Source: Nitrosomonas sp. (GTDB lineage Bacteria > Pseudomonadota > Gammaproteobacteria > Burkholderiales > Nitrosomonadaceae). Taken from it: a DNA stretch of 64,000 nucleotides. This document shows, piece by piece, positions 60,383-64,000 of the stretch. The stretch lies in assembly GCF_020852615.1 (NCBI RefSeq), contig NZ_JADZAJ010000032.1, forward strand, positions 95,803 to 159,802, written 5' to 3'. The translations under genes and the position numbers were made by a program. A model generated the notes under the pieces. The model searched no databases, was not told the DNA's origin, and saw nothing but the letters and a program-made list of their open reading frames with translations. How positions within the stretch are numbered: the stretch's first letter is position 1; each line of letters opens with the position of its first letter.

Positions 60383-60450
60383 GTCTAACCCGGCGCTCAA
60401 GCCGACCCGCTTCCGCTACGCTCCAGCGGCCGCTTAGCTCTGCGTTGGGC
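60383..60450 (+). repeat. attC site of cassette 9
   Basis: 68 bases. Inverse core GTCTAAC at 60383-60389, arms AAGCCGACCCGCTTCCG...AGCGGCCGCTT, and core GTTGGGC at 60444-60450. Confidence 0.88.
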
Positions 60451-60466
60451 TTGGCAAGGATACAAA

Positions 60467-60858
60467 ATGATTGACCACACTGGTGTCTCCGTCAGCAACT
60501 ATGAGCGCAGCAAAGCGTTCTATATCGCAGCGTTGGCCCCCATGGGCTATCGGTTATTGCTGGAGGTTCCGGCGGAACTAACTGGCGGCCATGATGCAGC
60601 CGGCTTTGGTGTAGCTCCAAAGCCTGACTTTTGGGTTGGTGGTGGCGGTCCCAATGTCCCGTCCCACCTATTCACATTGCTTTTCGCGTTGCAGGCCGTG
60701 CTGTAGTCGATGCGTTCTATGCGGCTGCAATTGCTGCTGGCGGTAAAGACAATGGCAAACCGGGTTTACGTCCGCACTATCACCCTAGCTATTACGGTGC
60801 CTTTGTCCGCGATCCAGATGGGCACAACATCGAAGCGGTTTGTCATGAAACAGTGTAG
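60467..60858 (+). pseudogene. VOC (glyoxalase/bleomycin resistance-fold) protein, frameshifted (cassette 10)
   Basis: The first frame from ATG 60467 gives MIDHTGVSVSNYERSKAFY and GFGVAPKPDFWVGGGG, the N-terminal half of a VOC protein. The second half lies in another frame: PIHIAFRVAGRAVVDAFYAA, YHPSYYGAFVRDPDGHNIEA (metal Glu near the end), stopping at 60858. The shift falls in the repeated GTCCC at about 60655-60670. Joined, the two parts make a full-length protein of about 130 residues, so this is a recent lesion or a sequence error. Confidence 0.82.
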
Positions 60859-60924
60859 ATCCAATAAGGCATTCGAACTGCTGTTTCCGCCGTCGTTTCA
60901 CGGCGTCATGGCTGCGGGTTGATT
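60859..60924 (+). repeat. Degenerate attC-like site after cassette 10
   Basis: ATCCAAT stands where GCCCAAC is expected, and GTTGATT at 60918-60924 can serve as the core. The inner arms CCGCCG and CGGCG flank TCGTTTCA. Spacing (66 bases) is right, but both core sites are eroded, so recombination is doubtful. Confidence 0.45.
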
Positions 60925-61045
60925 TGGACGGTGAGTATCATGGAAAATCAATTCTTTCTCTTTTAGATGTATTGGCACTAGCCATCAGTCCAAGTGGAGA
61001 ATTCAGATTGCTGGCACTACACGCTCACTACTCAGGGTTCACAGC

Positions 61046-61408
61046 ATGACTAGTCGACTCTGTCGTAAGTGCGAAGGCTCCGGGAAAGCGCTTACCTACG
61101 TTCTGGATTCATCAAAACCTGGCGGAGAGATGAAGCCTGTGTACAAACCATGCCCCAGTTGTTACGGGGCAGGAGTCACGATGGAGAATGCTCCTCCCTC
61201 AGGGGAGGGCAACTCGTACGGCTTGTCGGCTCTGACAGGACTCATCGCAGGCGGATATGTCTGGGTCAAGACCAAAGACGAATCGATAGCCATTATTACA
61301 ACGTTCATTGTTGCGTATATCGTTTCGACGAAAATAGGGAAAATTATCACATCAGTGATCTGGATCGTTTTGATTTTATGGATTTTGGCAGGGCTGAAAT
61401 TGATTTAG
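61046..61408 (+). CDS. DnaJ-like zinc-finger membrane protein
   Basis: 120 residues. Two CxxCxGxG motifs, CRKCEGSG near the start and CPSCYGAG at about 36-43, form a DnaJ-type zinc site. The second half has hydrophobic segments SALTGLIAGGYVWV and ITSVIWIVLILWILAGL. Function unknown. It lies after the last degenerate attC and has no recognisable attC of its own, so it may not be a cassette. Confidence 0.65.
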   Translation: MTSRLCRKCEGSGKALTYVLDSSKPGGEMKPVYKPCPSCYGAGVTMENAPPSGEGNSYGLSALTGLIAGGYVWVKTKDESIAIITTFIVAYIVSTKIGKIITSVIWIVLILWILAGLKLI

Positions 61409-61462
61409 TCTTACATTTTCAAGCGCCGCGCTGAGATAACTGCCACAACGGCAAGAGCCCAG

Positions 61463-61494
61463 CTTCCGTGATTCCGGAAGTGGTTTCTTTTTTT
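61463..61494 (+). terminator. Rho-independent terminator
   Basis: Arms CTTCCG (61463-61468) and CGGAAG (61475-61480) around TGATTC, followed by TGGTTTCTTTTTTT. It would end transcription of the zinc-finger gene. Confidence 0.7.
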
Positions 61495-61510
61495 ATGAAG
61501 GGGTTGATGG

Positions 61511-61918
61511 ATGCGCATGAAAATACTGGTTTTATCGGTACTGCTTCAGGCAGTTTTTCCCATATCGCATGCCGCGGAAAGCGATGCCGCATTGGGAAAC
61601 CCGGAAATCGAGTCGATGATTGAAACCTGCATCAAGGTAGAAAGTCAGAAAGAAAGTTCATACAGGCAACTGCTGGCAGAGCCTTACAGTTGCGGCACCA
61701 TCCTGGTCCCGCGCCCCTTGGTTGCCCGTTCCTCGGAAGCGTATCGGACGCGTTTCGTTGAAAGCAGGCGGAAAATGTATGCCGAATCAAGGGGCAACCC
61801 TGGAGGGATCCAGGAGCTATGCGATACCGTGAAACTTAATTGCATTTTCAACAACCCGAAATTCACGTACTCCGAACAGAAGGAGAGACTGATGCTCCTG
61901 TTCGGTCCGCCCCAGTAA
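61511..61918 (+). CDS. Secreted hypothetical protein with paired cysteines
   Basis: 135 residues (133 from the second Met). The signal peptide MRMKILVLSVLLQAVFPISH is cleaved near AAES. The mature part has ETCIKVESQKESSYRQLLAE, YSCGTILVPRPL and LCDTVKLNCIF with four Cys. No family recognised. It begins 31 bases after the terminator hairpin. Confidence 0.65.
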   Translation: MRMKILVLSVLLQAVFPISHAAESDAALGNPEIESMIETCIKVESQKESSYRQLLAEPYSCGTILVPRPLVARSSEAYRTRFVESRRKMYAESRGNPGGIQELCDTVKLNCIFNNPKFTYSEQKERLMLLFGPPQ

Positions 61919-61994
61919 AGAAACACGAACCTGTTTCTGGTTTTCACCCGGGCGTGCTCGCCTTCGAGCAAGCGCATTTTCATTGGGAGGCTGT

Positions 61995-62321
61995 GTGTTC
62001 AAGCAAATCGCCCCTCTTTTGCTGCTGCTGGCGGCCAGCCCTTGCCTGGCGGCCGATACCGGGTGTGCGGCGGATGCGATCGCCCAGGCCCGGAAGCTGC
62101 TGTTGTTCCACAGCAATAACGACGACAGGGCGGGCGTCGAAGCGAAGGCGAAGGAGCTGCCGCCCCTCACCAATCCGGCGAACCAGCGCCAGAAGTTTTC
62201 TGTCTTCGAGGTCAAGGGCTATATCTACAAGGGCAATTACCGCATGCGGCTAATCTACTACCGCGCGGGCGGTGAGTGCCTGCTGATGGGGCAGGAGATA
62301 CTTGAACTGGCGAGCCTCTGA
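61995..62321 (+). CDS. Secreted hypothetical protein
   Basis: 109 residues from a GTG at 61995 with GGGAGG four bases upstream. The signal peptide FKQIAPLLLLLAASPCLAAD is followed by a short mature part with CAADAIAQARKLLLF, VFEVKGYIYKGNYRMRLIYY and GECLLMGQEILELASL. No family recognised. It follows the previous secreted gene by 76 bases in the same direction. Confidence 0.65.
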   Translation: MFKQIAPLLLLLAASPCLAADTGCAADAIAQARKLLLFHSNNDDRAGVEAKAKELPPLTNPANQRQKFSVFEVKGYIYKGNYRMRLIYYRAGGECLLMGQEILELASL

Positions 62322-62533
62322 CCGCGGCTTTGCACGCGCCGGGGGCTGGGGGCCGGGGTGCCCTGCCGCTGCGGCGCTGGTTGCAATGTTTTACGCCTCC
62401 AGCGCTTGTCAGACAAGCGCGAGCCGCTATCTTTTCATGGGCTCAAGTAGCGGTATCTATTGAACATCGAGCGGTGCAAATTCTCCAACACCTATGCAGT
62501 CCATTGGGACGTAGCCACGTGGAGGAACGCATG

Positions 62534-62821
62534 ATGGACAAGGCACTGCAGCAGATTTTCACCTTGGCGCAGTGGCCCTGAGCACGCGCCAGCGCCAGAG
62601 GCTGCTGGCGCATCTGAAGGAAATGGACAAGAAGCCCGAAGTCATTCAGATTCTCCAGCGGCGCCAGCACGACAGGCCCGTATGCCTGATTGCAGCAGCG
62701 CGCAAGTTCTCCACGATGGGCACGCCAGCCGCCTGCAACGCTACCTGTGCCGCCATTGCGGCAAAACCTTCAACGCCTTGAGCGGCACGCCGCTGGCGCA
62801 CCTGCACTTGCGCGACAAATG
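62534..62821 (+). pseudogene. IS1595-family transposase remnant
   Basis: Fragments of an IS1595-type transposase in several frames. MDKALQQIFTLAQWP ends at a stop, LSTRQRQRLLAHLKEM follows in another frame, and a third frame gives HASRLQRYLCRHCGKTFNAL and SGTPLAHLHLRDKW, the IS1595 zinc-ribbon and its exit. The rest of the gene is missing. It is broken at about 62820 by an IS110 piece. Confidence 0.7.
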
Positions 62822-62897
62822 GCTTACCATCGGCATCCACGCCGTGAACAGCGAAGATGTTCTTTGCCAAGTCGATTCCTGCGGTTACGATGGTCAT
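62819..62897 (-). pseudogene. IS110-family transposase N-terminal fragment
   Basis: Minus strand from ATG 62897 reads TIVTAGIDLAKNIFAVHGVD, the DEDD-type N-terminus of IS110 transposases with its first catalytic Asp. After about 26 residues it runs into the IS1595 debris. The sequence from 62897 to about 63010 may be the IS110 leader end. Confidence 0.72.
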
Positions 62898-63028
62898 GGT
62901 CTTCCCCTTCCACAAAACAAGCGTGTTGATGAGAGAGTGCACTTCCCGTCGTGGCACTGTGATGCCGTATTGCGCAAATGCGCGCTGCGCTTGGGACGGG
63001 GAAGCCCCTTTCATTCGTTAGGGGTGGT

Positions 63029-63420
63029 ATGCGCACCGTATTGCTTGTTGTTGCCGCTATAGCAAATTTTGCATTCGGAGAAGTTCTTGCGGTTTCCGAG
63101 AAAGTCGATATGGCGCTTGGTTGCAAGACGAACCCGCTGTTGGTCGATTCCTGCTTCAGTGTGCAAGGTAAGCTATCGACATACAACGGCAACCCAAGCC
63201 TCCGCATCTGGCCTAAAGGCACGCATCGCTTGCTTGGCGTCATTGACGATGGGGAATCGAAATCCATTCCTCCAAATACCAGATCGTTGGTCGGTTTTGG
63301 CCGGGATGTTTGGGGCAATTTCGTGGTTTGTCCTTTCTCCAAAGCCAGGGAAGGGCACATGCAATTCGTATGCGTGGAGGCAGCATCAAATGTTCGCGTA
63401 TATGAAAACCGCCCCTACCC
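63029..63420 (+). CDS. Secreted hypothetical protein (cassette 11) with lost stop codon
   Basis: From ATG 63029, 12 bases after a core site GTTAGGG (63017-63023) that opens the cassette. A signal peptide (MRTVLLVVAAIANFAFGEVL) precedes a mature part with KTNPLLVDSCFSVQGKLSTY, LRIWPKGTHRLLGV and GRDVWGNFVVCPF. The natural end is at about 63415, where the attC inverse core should supply TAA. One A is missing there, so the frame runs on to 63463 and would add about 16 residues of translated attC. No family recognised. Confidence 0.7.
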
Positions 63421-63478
63421 ATCGTTGCAGGGGACGCTCCGCCTATCGGCGGCGCGCCCCTGAACTCAGACGTTGAGG
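63412..63478 (+). repeat. attC site of cassette 11 with damaged inverse core
   Basis: Expected inverse core CCCTAAC reads CCCTAC. The rest is good: arms AGGGGACGCTCCGCC and GGCGGCGCGCCCCT with an intact stem, and core GTTGAGG at 63472-63478. Confidence 0.82.
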
Positions 63479-63550
63479 ATGTAGAAAAACCTGAGCCTGT
63501 TAGTTTTTCTGGAATAATCAGGAGTGGAGAAAATTATCGGGAGCTATGGG

Positions 63551-63680
63551 ATGGCACGATTCAAACCGGTTCAAAATGGTCTGATCTGTTACCTGTCAAT
63601 TTCTCCCGGCAGATTATTCCAGGCAGTTTCGAACACGGGCTGTGCTATCTCGTCGATCATGAATTGGAAATGGCTCATAC
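63551..63680 (+). pseudogene. DDE transposase N-terminal remnant (IS1182/IS5-like, DUF772 type)
   Basis: MARFKPVQNGL in one frame is continued in another by LLPVNFSRQIIPGSFEHGL and CYLVDHELE, the N-terminal segment typical of these transposases. After about 63680 similarity stops. A frameshift and truncation leave it dead. It lies just beyond the last attC, so it probably inserted at or near the array end. Confidence 0.6.
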
Positions 63681-63907
63681 TGTCTCTGCCCGGCTGGCAA
63701 ACGACTCTATTCGAATGGTTCGAACTGCACCTTCCGAGCGCCAGGGGGCGCACACGGGTGCTCGCCGTAATGCTCCACCCGAGGGACGCCAAAGAACTCG
63801 TCATACCTGAGCCACCGGCAAAAGTGAAATAAACTAAGCGCCCATGACTATGGACAAGGTTGGAAAGCTAAAGGTGAGGTAGGTCGTCAATCACAGAGTC
63901 CAACGGG

Positions 63908-64000
63908 TTAAGCGGTCATCTGTTTTGCATAGTATTGTTGGCTGAAAGCAGCAGGCGACAGATAACCAAGTCGTGCCTGTTTGCGGGTGCGGTTGTAGAA
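63908..64000 (-). CDS. IS3-family transposase (OrfB), C-terminal end, cut by window edge
   Basis: The minus strand from 64000 reads FYNRTRKQARLGYLSPAAF, then SQQYYAKQMTA and a TAA stop at 63910-63908. This is the usual C-terminus of the IS3-group integrase-core transposase. The element extends past the window. Its near end should lie between about 63840 and 63900. Confidence 0.8.
   Translation of the reverse strand, partial: FYNRTRKQARLGYLSPAAFSQQYYAKQMTA

Noticed and set aside
63524..63832. 102-codon frame as a complete gene
   Set aside because: Only its start (MARFKPVQNGL) matches a transposase, which continues in another frame; the rest has no support.

Overview
The window reads as chromosome from a betaproteobacterium, most likely an ammonia oxidiser close to Nitrosomonas. 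I infer this from gene content and order (the yqgE-ruvX-pyrR-pyrB-pyrC' row, rpsP-rimM-trmD-rplS, pilT-pilU beside yggS, an NnrS protein, and an integron integrase of the chromosomal type). No rRNA or tRNA gene was seen, so the genus is an inference.

Layout. 1-2.5 kb: a cut SDR epimerase and a fatty acyl-AMP ligase. 2.8-17 kb: a long, mostly minus-strand block with an L,D-transpeptidase, greA, carAB, oligopeptidase A, the pyrimidine row pyrC'-pyrB-pyrR-ruvX-yqgE, coq7 and a GlcF-like iron-sulfur protein. 17.2-19.2 kb: the rpsP-rimM-trmD-rplS operon. 19.4-23.8 kb: a glycosyltransferase, small redox and periplasmic genes, an O-methyltransferase and an O-antigen ligase-like protein. 24.0-29.6 kb: a tightly overlapping operon (KdsB-like cytidylyltransferase, HpaI-type aldolase, 2-hydroxyacid dehydrogenase, sugar epimerase, HAD phosphatase, 6-phosphogluconolactonase) followed by a glycosyltransferase. 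It may make an unusual activated ulosonic acid for a surface glycan. 29.6-38.4 kb: membrane proteins, glucokinase, serine acetyltransferase, NnrS, PepN and a triple-domain methionine sulfoxide reductase. 38.6-44.4 kb: a PAS kinase, a small response regulator and a REC-REC-PAS-GAF-PAS-GGDEF-EAL protein. 44.5-45.8 kb: metY. 45.8-49.1 kb: an apparent insertion, a 925-base stretch with no recognisable gene and an SF1 helicase lacking its Walker B region. 49.2-54.9 kb: pilU, pilT, yggS, ferredoxin, coaD, rsmD and a non-catalytic M16 protein.

55.2-64 kb is the accessory end: a mobile-integron-style locus. The integrase gene intI (minus strand) faces away from a cassette array starting at base 56272. 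I read nine attC sites with recognisable core sites, one degenerate attC at about 60.9 kb, and after a 2-kb interruption with transposase fragments (IS1595 and IS110 types) one more cassette with a damaged attC. Cassettes encode a cupin, a DUF1993-like protein, a small membrane protein, a GFA-family protein, secreted and membrane proteins and a frameshifted VOC protein. Decay is visible towards the distal end: two probable frameshifts, a one-base loss in an attC that removes a stop codon, and IS debris. The window ends inside an IS3-type transposase gene.
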